Source: Cellvibrionaceae bacterium 1162T.S.0a.05 (GTDB lineage Bacteria > Pseudomonadota > Gammaproteobacteria > Pseudomonadales > Cellvibrionaceae). From it: a stretch of 64,000 bases of DNA. This document shows positions 34,490-42,541 of this stretch, in pieces (position 1 is the stretch's first letter; each line of letters opens with the position of its first letter). The stretch covers positions 1 through 64,000 of the forward strand of contig LANB01000001.1 in the NCBI GenBank assembly GCA_000964245.1. The letters are read 5' to 3'. A model generated the notes under the pieces. That model had not been told where the DNA came from. It made no database searches and saw nothing but the letters and a program-made list of their open reading frames with translations. The position numbers were made by a program, and so were the translations under genes.

Positions 34490-37400
34490 ATGCTAATTCA
34501 TTCCTTTTTCCCAATACGCTCGATTCAATACCTGCTAGCCATTTGCGCAGCTGTCGCCAGCCTTTCCTGTACGAAACAGGATGCGGCATTGCCGTCGTAC
34601 GACATTTCTGAAAGGCCGAGAGTTATTCGCTCGGTTCTGGATGGTGAAATTCGTATTCTCTCGATTGCCTTTCCTGACAATGTCTGGCTTGCCTACTCAA
34701 CAGAGAAAGCTCAGGTGTTTAAGCTTTGGCGAGGAGAATTACTGCTGGAGGGGCCTGTGTACACCCAGGCACATGGCCCACAGCCGCAGAGCCAGGGCAA
34801 AGTGTATTACGACATGGACGACCAGCATTGGCAACTGGAACAAAGCGACAGCACAATCACCGTTGATGCAGTCTATGATGGCCACATTTTCGAAGGCGAA
34901 ACTTTCGCCCTGCTCTACCATTTCAAACATGGCGACAAAAATATAGAAGTCCGCGAATACCCGGTGGTCAAACGGGAAAACGAGGTGCTGGTTTTTGAAC
35001 GTCTATTCAAGATTCAGAACCTGGACGAAGGTGAGACCTTACGCCTGGGTGAATTTGCATTTGGCAACGGAGAAAATCGCACACAAACGCACTTCGACAG
35101 TTTTGAACAAAAAGGGCCTCAAAAAATCGCTGCCGAACACCCTGGCGAAGAACACATTGCCGGCAGTGATTGTGTAAGTTGTCACAACCCCAGGGTCGAC
35201 ACAGTCGGCCCTTCCTATGAAAAAATTGCACAACGCTACGACGATTCAACAGCAAATCGTGCACGCCTGAAAAAGAAAATTCTCGAAGGTGGAAGTGGCA
35301 CCTGGGGCGAAGCCTTTATGACACCACATCCGGATCTTTCGGATGATATTGTCGACAGCATGCTTGATTACATCTTTTCTCTTCATATACAAACTGACAA
35401 AGTGGAACAAAGTTGGACGCTCGGCATTGACGGGCATGCGCTTGCTTTTTCAGAAAAATTGCAGGGAGAACCTGAACAAGGCTGGTTGGTATACAAATAT
35501 TTACTCGACAGCACGCAACTTTCCGCCGAAGACATTCTGGCTCTTCAGCCCTACCTGGTGGCACATGCACCGACTTTACACTTTACCGAAATGCCGCATT
35601 TCGGTCAGCGCCAGGAAAATTTTGCCCTACGTGCGCGTACCATACTGAATATCGATAAAGAGAAAACACTCAAACTCCGATTAATCAGCGACGATGGCTC
35701 AGCGCTTTTTCTGAATGGCGAAAAAATTATTTCAAACTGGGGCTTTCACGGGCCGGAGCCTGAAGACGCCGAGCTGGTTTTAAAACCCGGAACACATCAA
35801 ATTGATATTGTACTTTTACAAGCGGGAGGCGGTGCTGCACTCTCACTACAATGGGAAGCCAATGGGGAAATGGCTCTTTTCCCCGCAAGTGAAACGCGAC
35901 TCAATCAAGAGACTGCGCTCGAGGTTTACCCGCGAATTACTGACACAAAAATCGTAAAATCCATCCCCGGCGATACACTGCCTTTAAATGATGTCCACCC
36001 GTCCTTTTATCTTTTTCAGGCGAGACCCGAATCGTTTCAACCCATGGTAGGCGCATTGGACCTCTTACCTGATGGCCGTCTCGTTGTTTCAACCTGGGAT
36101 ACAGAAGGCGGCGTTTACCTGGTTGAGAATTACTTACAAAGTGATCCACAAAAAATACAGGTGAAACAAATCGCTTCTGGTCTCGCTGAACCGCTCGGCT
36201 TAAAAGTCGTCGACAACGACATTTATGTTATGCAAAAGCAGGAGCTGACAAAACTTGTCGACCTGGATGGCGACGAAATTATCGATCTCTATGCCTGTGT
36301 AAGCAACGATTGGAGCGCAACCAGCAATTTCCACGAATTTGGTTTTGGTATTCATTATGAGAACGCGCATTTCTATATTGCACTCGCGACTGCAATCTTA
36401 CCGGGCGGGGCCAGTGCACAGCCGCAAGCACCCGATCGAGGAAAAGTATTAAAGATTGCCAAAGACGGCTCCCTCGTTGAAACCTTTGTTACGGGCTTAC
36501 GAACACCCAACGGGGTTGGTACCGGGATCGATGGTAAATTTTTTATTACTGACAACCAGGGGGACTGGCTACCCGCAAGTAAAGTAGTGGAAATTACCGA
36601 AGGTCACTTTTATGGAGCACGTTCGGTTGACCCGGAGGGAACCAAAAACATTCAAGAGACCTTGCCTGTTGTGTGGTTGCCACAAGATGAGATTGGTAAT
36701 TCACCAGGCGAACCGATTCACTTCAATGTCGGGCCCTACCAAAATCAGATGTTACATGGCGAAGTGACCCACGGCGGCTTAAAGCGCGTTGCGGCCGAGC
36801 GCATCAATGGCCGTTTGCAAGGCGCGGTATTTCGGTTTTCACAAGGGCTTGAAGCAGGTGTCAATCGCTTGCAATGGGCACCGGATGAAAGTCTTATCGT
36901 TGGCGGCATTGGCAACCCCGGCAACTGGGGCCACAAGGATAAACTCTGGTACGGCTTGCAACGCCTTGTTTACAACGGCCAAAGCACGTTTGAAATGCTC
37001 GCCATTTCTTCACACAGTAACGGTTTTGAAATTCAATTCACGGAGGCCATCGCCGAGGGTCAAAATGTTTCTGCTGAAGATTTTTATATCGAGCAATTTC
37101 GTTTTGTCCCAACCGAAGCCTACGGCGGCCCAAAAGTCGATTTGCAGGCATTGACGGTCAAGCATTTTAGTCTCAGTGACGATCGCACTCGGGCACAACT
37201 GGAACTTGATGGTTTAAAGGAAGGTCATGTGGTCTATTTTCGAATTCAGCGCCCTTTCCACAGCGAAAATAACCATTCGCTTTGGACGACAGAAGCCTGG
37301 TACACCTTGAACGCAATACCACAAGGTAAACCTCTTGTTCACAACCCGAAGTATCGCGTTCATCACAACGAACTCAATGAGGTGGAACAACAACAGGGTT

Positions 37401-38032
37401 GGTCGCTATTGTTTAACGGCAGAGACCTCTCCACCTTTCGAAATTACAATCAAACAACACGTGGGGCCGCATGGACAATTGAGAACGATAGCCTACACCT
37501 GCAAGCGAAAGCAAAAGGGGTTGATAACTGGCAAAACCCTGCTGGTGGCGATCTGGTCATTACTGAAAAACCCTATGAGAACTTCGAGCTTTATCTTGAA
37601 TGGAAAGTCCAACGCAATGGCAATAGTGGCATTCTTTATAATGTTGTCGAAAATCCTGAACTGGAATTCCCCTTTCTGAGTGGACCCGAATTTCAGATTC
37701 TTGACAATAGCGGCCATCCGGATGGAAAAATTGAAAAGCATCGCGCTGGAGACAACTACGATTTAATCGCGACGCAATTTGTAACCGTCAGCCCCGCAGA
37801 AGAATGGAATCGTGCACGAATCATTGTGAACGATGGCAAGGTGCAACACTGGTTAAATGGTTTTAAACTCATTGAAACCCGCATGTGGACCCCGGAATGG
37901 GATCAACTCATCGCTGGCAGCAAGTTTGCAGATTGGCCGCATTTTGCCAAAGCACGGAGCGGTCACATAGTATTGCAAGATCACGGCGATGCCGTTTGGT
38001 TCCGCAATATCAAGATTCGTGAACTGGATTAG
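34490..38032 (+). CDS. Haem c lipoprotein fused to PA14-like, beta-propeller and DUF1080 domains
   Basis: An 1180-residue exported lipoprotein (signal LLAICAAVASLSCTKQD; ATG 34490 chosen over TTG 34484). Domains in order: N-terminal beta domain; cytochrome c with DCVSCHN (C228, C231, H232) and a Met in AFMTPHPDL; PA14-like sandwich at about 340-460 (ISDDGSALFLNGEKII, PGTHQIDIVLLQAGGGAALSL); a Piru_Ver/glucose-dehydrogenase-like beta-propeller at 490-870; and C-terminal DUF1080 at about 970-1180 (SLLFNGRDLSTF, YEDFELYLEWKVQ-like strand, NSGILYNVVE). DUF1080 includes 3-keto-disaccharide hydrolases. The combination suggests oxidising a sugar and then cutting the 3-keto product in one protein. 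No substrate can be assigned from sequence. Confidence 0.82.
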   Translation: MLIHSFFPIRSIQYLLAICAAVASLSCTKQDAALPSYDISERPRVIRSVLDGEIRILSIAFPDNVWLAYSTEKAQVFKLWRGELLLEGPVYTQAHGPQPQSQGKVYYDMDDQHWQLEQSDSTITVDAVYDGHIFEGETFALLYHFKHGDKNIEVREYPVVKRENEVLVFERLFKIQNLDEGETLRLGEFAFGNGENRTQTHFDSFEQKGPQKIAAEHPGEEHIAGSDCVSCHNPRVDTVGPSYEKIAQRYDDSTANRARLKKKILEGGSGTWGEAFMTPHPDLSDDIVDSMLDYIFSLHIQTDKVEQSWTLGIDGHALAFSEKLQGEPEQGWLVYKYLLDSTQLSAEDILALQPYLVAHAPTLHFTEMPHFGQRQENFALRARTILNIDKEKTLKLRLISDDGSALFLNGEKIISNWGFHGPEPEDAELVLKPGTHQIDIVLLQAGGGAALSLQWEANGEMALFPASETRLNQETALEVYPRITDTKIVKSIPGDTLPLNDVHPSFYLFQARPESFQPMVGALDLLPDGRLVVSTWDTEGGVYLVENYLQSDPQKIQVKQIASGLAEPLGLKVVDNDIYVMQKQELTKLVDLDGDEIIDLYACVSNDWSATSNFHEFGFGIHYENAHFYIALATAILPGGASAQPQAPDRGKVLKIAKDGSLVETFVTGLRTPNGVGTGIDGKFFITDNQGDWLPASKVVEITEGHFYGARSVDPEGTKNIQETLPVVWLPQDEIGNSPGEPIHFNVGPYQNQMLHGEVTHGGLKRVAAERINGRLQGAVFRFSQGLEAGVNRLQWAPDESLIVGGIGNPGNWGHKDKLWYGLQRLVYNGQSTFEMLAISSHSNGFEIQFTEAIAEGQNVSAEDFYIEQFRFVPTEAYGGPKVDLQALTVKHFSLSDDRTRAQLELDGLKEGHVVYFRIQRPFHSENNHSLWTTEAWYTLNAIPQGKPLVHNPKYRVHHNELNEVEQQQGWSLLFNGRDLSTFRNYNQTTRGAAWTIENDSLHLQAKAKGVDNWQNPAGGDLVITEKPYENFELYLEWKVQRNGNSGILYNVVENPELEFPFLSGPEFQILDNSGHPDGKIEKHRAGDNYDLIATQFVTVSPAEEWNRARIIVNDGKVQHWLNGFKLIETRMWTPEWDQLIAGSKFADWPHFAKARSGHIVLQDHGDAVWFRNIKIRELD

Positions 38033-38053
38033 TTTGATTATTTTTGGCTGAAC

Positions 38054-39190
38054 CTAGTCTACAGTCTTTTTAAATCGTGCAGCGGCAACCATCAGCCCCA
38101 CCACGGTAAAGCCCATCAGCCAAAAAGCATCGTTTAACAAACCGGGAAGTTCGGCACCACGAAGGACAATCGCGCGAATCATACGCATAAAGTGCGTTGC
38201 CGGTAGCACTTCTGCAATCGCTTGCGCCGCGCCCGGCATCGCCTCGAACGGGAACATAAAACCACTCAACAAAATTGACGGTAATAGAATAAAGACCGTC
38301 ATTTGCATGGCTTGCAATTGCGTTTTTGCAATTGTGGAGATAACCAAACCGATACTGAGACTCGCGGCGATAAAAAGCAGCGTCGCCATATAAATTTGAT
38401 GAAGCGCGCCGATAATTGGCACATCAAACACACTGTAACCCAATGCCAGAATCAAGGTCATTTGAATAAGCCCAATCACGATATAGGGCAGAATTTTCCC
38501 GATCATCAATTCCAGCGGGCGAATCGGTGTAGTGATAAGCAATTCCAGATTCCCACGCTCACGTTCCCTTACAATAGCCGTAGACGTAAATAAAATCATG
38601 GTCATGGTTAAAATCGTACCGATTAAACCGGGAACAATATTCACTGCAGCGCGACGCGTTGGGTTGAAAAATAACGCGACTTCAAACGTGGTATGACTTT
38701 TTCCATAATCCAGTGCAGGGTCAATAAATATTTGCGATAGCGGCATACTGCGTAACGGCAAAAGAGCGGAACTGACCATAGTGTCTGAACCGTCGACCAA
38801 CCATTGCCCTAACGCCCGCTCCTCGACAATCCGTTTAGCCAAATCCGGCGGGAAAACCAGTGCCGCGCGAACCTCACCGTTCACAATCGCTTTCTCTGCT
38901 TCTTGCGGTGTTGGATAACGCTCAATCACTTCGACCACCTGAGTTGCAACAACAGCCTGTTCAATAACACGCGCAGCTGCGTTATGACTCATATCAACAA
39001 CGGCTATCGGAATGCCCCGCACTTCGGTATTAATTGCATAGCCAAAGAGCAACAATTGAATAATGGGAATCATTACAACCATACCAAAGGTCATACGATC
39101 ACGTTTTAATTGCCGAAACTCTTTGAAGACAATGGCTTGGATACGTTTAACACTTTGAGAAAGTTTAAAAACCGGGGCAAGCTTACTCAT
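38054..39190 (-). CDS. ABC-2 type permease (YhhJ-like)
   Basis: A 378-residue permease with a hydrophobic N-terminal segment and a large extracytoplasmic loop (RVIEQAVVATQVVEVIERYPTPQEAEKAI), then a six-helix domain ending with the ABC-2 signature around LLPSILLSGFMFPFEAMPGAAQ. The ATG at 39190 overlaps the ATPase stop as ATGA, so an upstream alternative at 39265 is rejected. It is the membrane part of an exporter; the family is used for lipids, polysaccharides or drugs. Only one permease is encoded here, so it may form a homodimer. Confidence 0.88.
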   Translation of the reverse strand: MSKLAPVFKLSQSVKRIQAIVFKEFRQLKRDRMTFGMVVMIPIIQLLLFGYAINTEVRGIPIAVVDMSHNAAARVIEQAVVATQVVEVIERYPTPQEAEKAIVNGEVRAALVFPPDLAKRIVEERALGQWLVDGSDTMVSSALLPLRSMPLSQIFIDPALDYGKSHTTFEVALFFNPTRRAAVNIVPGLIGTILTMTMILFTSTAIVRERERGNLELLITTPIRPLELMIGKILPYIVIGLIQMTLILALGYSVFDVPIIGALHQIYMATLLFIAASLSIGLVISTIAKTQLQAMQMTVFILLPSILLSGFMFPFEAMPGAAQAIAEVLPATHFMRMIRAIVLRGAELPGLLNDAFWLMGFTVVGLMVAAARFKKTVD

Positions 39191-40122
39191 TGCCTGCCTC
39201 CTGATCTCGCGCCACGTGTCACTTGTACGAACACGTCTTCCAAACTTGGGTTCACAAGTTGACAATGCATCTGTAAATCACTGAGGTGGTTTTTGACAAA
39301 CTCGAGACTATCTTGCACACCCGGGTTCAACAAAACCCGCAAGCGAATTCCCTGTTGCGCGCTCGAACGCACTTGTTCAAGTTTTTGCAAGCGACTTTTT
39401 ACCGTACGCATATCATCGGCTTCAACCTCGACAATCCGACCTGTCAGGGGTTGCAATAACTTTTTAGGTTCATCCTCAGCACAAAGTTTTCCCGCTTCCA
39501 AAATGGCAAGCCGATGACAACGCTCTGCTTCATCCATGTAATGCGTAGAAACAAGAATACTTGTGCCCTGATCACAAAGGTCAAACAATTTTTCCCAAAA
39601 ATGTCGTCGGTTCTCGGGGTCGACTGCTGACGTTGGCTCATCGAGAAAAAGCAAATCCGGTTCATGCAAGACCGCTGCCGCAAGCGCGAGACGTTGTTTT
39701 TGACCGCCACTTAAACTGCCCGCCAATTGCGCTCTTAATTTATCGAGGCCATACTCACTCAACACCTGTGTAATGCGTTGCCGGCTAACCGCACCGGGCA
39801 AATTGTAAAGCTGCGCCAGAAAACGCAAGTTGCCCAACACACTCAGGTCTTCGTATAACGAAAATTTTTGTGTCATATAACCGATGCGTAAACGTAACGC
39901 TTCAGCATCCTGCGGAAGTGTTTGACCGAGAACATCGATTGTGCCTTCACTGGGAGTAAGCAGGCCGCACAACATTCTGATCGTAGTGGATTTACCGCAT
40001 CCATTTGGCCCGAGAAAGCCGTAAATGGTGCCTTTTTCTATTTGCAGGTCGAGATGGTCGACGGCAGTAAGTGCGCCAAAACGCCTTGTCAGCCCCCGAG
40101 TTTGAATGGCTAAAACTGACAT
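39187..40122 (-). CDS. ABC exporter ATPase
   Basis: A 311-residue nucleotide-binding subunit: Walker A GPNGCGKSTT, signature SLSGGQKQRLALA, Walker B LLFLDEPTSAVDPENRR, H-loop STHYM. A C-terminal DUF4162-type extension (IVEVEADDMRTV and beyond) is present as in ABC-2 exporters. ATG 40122 (MSVLAIQTRGLTRRFG) begins 4 nt after the HlyD-like stop; the longer frame from 40203 is rejected. It energises the adjacent permease. Classical relatives (YhiH) carry two ATPase domains; this one has only one. Confidence 0.92.
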   Translation of the reverse strand: MSVLAIQTRGLTRRFGALTAVDHLDLQIEKGTIYGFLGPNGCGKSTTIRMLCGLLTPSEGTIDVLGQTLPQDAEALRLRIGYMTQKFSLYEDLSVLGNLRFLAQLYNLPGAVSRQRITQVLSEYGLDKLRAQLAGSLSGGQKQRLALAAAVLHEPDLLFLDEPTSAVDPENRRHFWEKLFDLCDQGTSILVSTHYMDEAERCHRLAILEAGKLCAEDEPKKLLQPLTGRIVEVEADDMRTVKSRLQKLEQVRSSAQQGIRLRVLLNPGVQDSLEFVKNHLSDLQMHCQLVNPSLEDVFVQVTRGARSGGRQ

Positions 40123-40126
40123 TCGT

Positions 40127-41071
40127 TTAAGGTAAAACCCGGGACGCCGTGACAGGTAAACCGGACGGCAAATCTTCTGCATCCTGCAAACTGATTTCGG
40201 CAAGGTACATTAAACGGGCACGGTCTCGCTCATTGAGCGCATAGTAGGGCGTGAACGCGGGTTCATCAGAAATCCACCGAACAGCGCCTTTAAATGTTTT
40301 GGCAACACCATCAACTTTAACCTGCATTGGTGTCGCGATGTGCAATTGCGCACGCGAAGGTTCTGGAATATACACGCGCGCAAATGGGGCGACATCGGCT
40401 AGCAAGACTGCAACTGTCGTCCCCGGTGCAACGCGCTCACCTTCGTTCCAGGGGAGCGCATCCAAGCGGCCGTCCCGCGTCGCTTCAATACTGAGCTCAT
40501 CAAGCTGCAGGCTTTCAATATCCCATTCAGCGTGCGCGGCTGCGACCGACGCCTCGGCCTGGTCCAGTTCTTCCTTGCGCGTCCCATTGGTGAGCGCCAA
40601 TAAATGGGTTTGTGCGGATTTTAGATTGGCGTTCGCCGAATCCCGGGCTGCACGTGCCTGATCCAGGTTCGACTGTGAGCCCAATTGTTTTTCCAGTAAT
40701 TCTGCGGCGCGGATAAAGTTTTTCTCTGCCACCACAAGTTCGGCTTGCGCGCCTTCAACCGCCGCTTTTGCCGCATCGATATCTTCGATGCGCGCTCCGT
40801 TACGCAATAACTCCCAGTGCGCTTCAGCCTGTGCCAGCGCGGCTTTGGCTTTGGCCACTTTCGCCTGTTGACGACGGTCGTCCAACTGCACGATCAAGGT
40901 GCCCGCGCTTACCCATTCACCTTCGCTCACCGGTAGGCGCGTAATAATTTCATTGGCCGTCGACTTCAACACGACCCGGTCTCGTTCGAGTGTACCGAGC
41001 GCCTCCCACTCCCGGTTTTCATCGCACGCGGCAATGAATAACAGCAATGACATTGCGAACAAGGACCTCAT
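40127..41071 (-). CDS. HlyD-like lipoprotein adaptor of ABC exporter
   Basis: A 314-residue YhiI-like adaptor with lipoprotein signal (MSLLLFIAACDENR, lipobox cysteine residue 16), a lipoyl half (TANEIITRLPVSEGEWVSAGTLIVQLDDRR), a helical hairpin (about 65-190) and a beta-barrel domain. GGGAG lies just upstream of the ATG. With the ATPase and permease it makes a three-gene exporter operon directly after the GH10 xylanase gene; the spacing (22 nt) suggests co-transcription, but the exporter substrate is unknown. Confidence 0.88.
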   Translation of the reverse strand: MRSLFAMSLLLFIAACDENREWEALGTLERDRVVLKSTANEIITRLPVSEGEWVSAGTLIVQLDDRRQQAKVAKAKAALAQAEAHWELLRNGARIEDIDAAKAAVEGAQAELVVAEKNFIRAAELLEKQLGSQSNLDQARAARDSANANLKSAQTHLLALTNGTRKEELDQAEASVAAAHAEWDIESLQLDELSIEATRDGRLDALPWNEGERVAPGTTVAVLLADVAPFARVYIPEPSRAQLHIATPMQVKVDGVAKTFKGAVRWISDEPAFTPYYALNERDRARLMYLAEISLQDAEDLPSGLPVTASRVLP

Positions 41072-41093
41072 ACAAATCTCCCTCAGGCGAAGT

Positions 41094-42305
41094 TTATTTT
41101 GATGGCACCTTCAATAATGCTTCAAGCGCAGGTTTGGCTGATAAATCGCGATTAAAGAGTAAGGGGTAATTAGTGCGCTCTGGAATCGGGTACCCATTCT
41201 TCCAGGACATTGGATCATGTACACCCCAAAAGGTTACACGATCAATCTTGTCGCGGTTGCGATAGAAAATTTCAAATAATTCCTGGTAACGGGCAGTGAG
41301 TTGCGCTTGAACATCATCGGGCAAGCCGTTTTGGTAGGGGTCCAAAAAGATTTCAAATTCTTCCAATTGGAACTGCGGGTGCATCATACCGGTGCCAATA
41401 ATTTGCCCTTCACGTGTCAGCGGCAGCACATCCACATCAAGCTCGGTGATCATCACTTTTACACCCGTTGCTGCATACGCATCTATCGCGGCTTGAATAT
41501 ATTCGTTTTTCGGAAAATTCAGCCCCCAGTGCGCCTGAATACCAACACCGTCTATACGAATACCTTCCGCTTGTAGCATTTTGACAAGACGCACAATGCC
41601 TTGCACTTTTTCCGGACGCCAGGCATTAAAGTCGTTGTAATAAAGCTCCGCGTCAGGTGCATATTCATTCGCAAATTTAAATGCGTGCTTCACGAGAGTA
41701 TCGCCGTCACCGACACCATTGACCCAGGTAGTTGGTCGGTAACTACCATCATTGTCGATCACTTCATTGACAACATCCCAGGCATGGACACGCCCTTTGT
41801 AACGCCCCGCCACCACTTCGATATGTTGGCGCATACGCTCAATTTGTTGTTCGGGTGTATTGGGCTCGCCTTTTTCATTCTGGAAGAACCAGGCGGGGGT
41901 TTGGTTGTGCCATACCAGCGTATGACCCACGATGAACATATTGTGCTTCTCGCCGTACTCGACAAAATCATCAGCAGGGCCAAAATTAAATACGCCTGGC
42001 TCCGGGTTAATCGGCCCTGCTTTCATCACATTTTCAACAGTAATCGTGTTGAAATGTTTTAAAACCAGTGCTTCGACTTCCGGCTCTTCCCCTGCTGTAA
42101 TTGTGTCATTTAAAGCGCTTCCCACAAGGAAGGCCCCCTCATAGGCTTCTTTTAACGTTGCCTTGTGGCTGCTTGCCTGATCTTGTTTGGCTTGATTCGT
42201 CTCGTTTTTTGCCACTGCCGCGTCATTTTCCGCCTGGCTACACGCACTTAAAAGTGCAGTGTGTAAAACAGTCAACAACAGTGTGAATAAAATATTTTTT
42301 TTCAT
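41094..42305 (-). CDS. GH10 endo-1,4-beta-xylanase lipoprotein
   Basis: A 403-residue GH10 xylanase with lipoprotein signal (TVLHTALLSACSQAEN, lipobox cysteine residue 22). Catalytic residues are the acid/base E181 (AWDVVNEVI) and the nucleophile E288 (VMITELDVDVL); the HTLVWHNQTP motif and WGVHD are also present. There is no carbohydrate-binding module; the protein is membrane-tethered and about the size of the catalytic domain plus linker. GAGGG precedes the ATG. It cleaves xylan or xylo-oligosaccharides at the cell surface or in the periplasm and may feed the GH43 and GPH genes at 53197-55713. Confidence 0.95.
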   Translation of the reverse strand: MKKNILFTLLLTVLHTALLSACSQAENDAAVAKNETNQAKQDQASSHKATLKEAYEGAFLVGSALNDTITAGEEPEVEALVLKHFNTITVENVMKAGPINPEPGVFNFGPADDFVEYGEKHNMFIVGHTLVWHNQTPAWFFQNEKGEPNTPEQQIERMRQHIEVVAGRYKGRVHAWDVVNEVIDNDGSYRPTTWVNGVGDGDTLVKHAFKFANEYAPDAELYYNDFNAWRPEKVQGIVRLVKMLQAEGIRIDGVGIQAHWGLNFPKNEYIQAAIDAYAATGVKVMITELDVDVLPLTREGQIIGTGMMHPQFQLEEFEIFLDPYQNGLPDDVQAQLTARYQELFEIFYRNRDKIDRVTFWGVHDPMSWKNGYPIPERTNYPLLFNRDLSAKPALEALLKVPSK

Positions 42306-42541
42306 CTTTCCCTCTTTCTTCCTAAATTATTATCAAGATATTTCCCGGCGGCTGGAAAACCAGCTTGCACACAGGTGCATGGCAAATCAATGCCAGCGGC
42401 CTGCTCATGCGTGATGAACCCGCCACCAGCCTGATAAATTTGGGAGGGGAAAGGCAATTTACTATTTTATTGTTAGCCTTTTTTATTTGTGACGGCTTAC
42501 TGCATATTGCTCGCCCTGGGATCCTCGTTACTGATCCTCGT

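Noticed and set aside
42306-42541. Terminator or small gene between GH97 and GH10
   Set aside because: Only a short GCTGG/CCAGC hairpin and a repeated GAGGATC are seen; no T-run and no coding frame with supporting signals.
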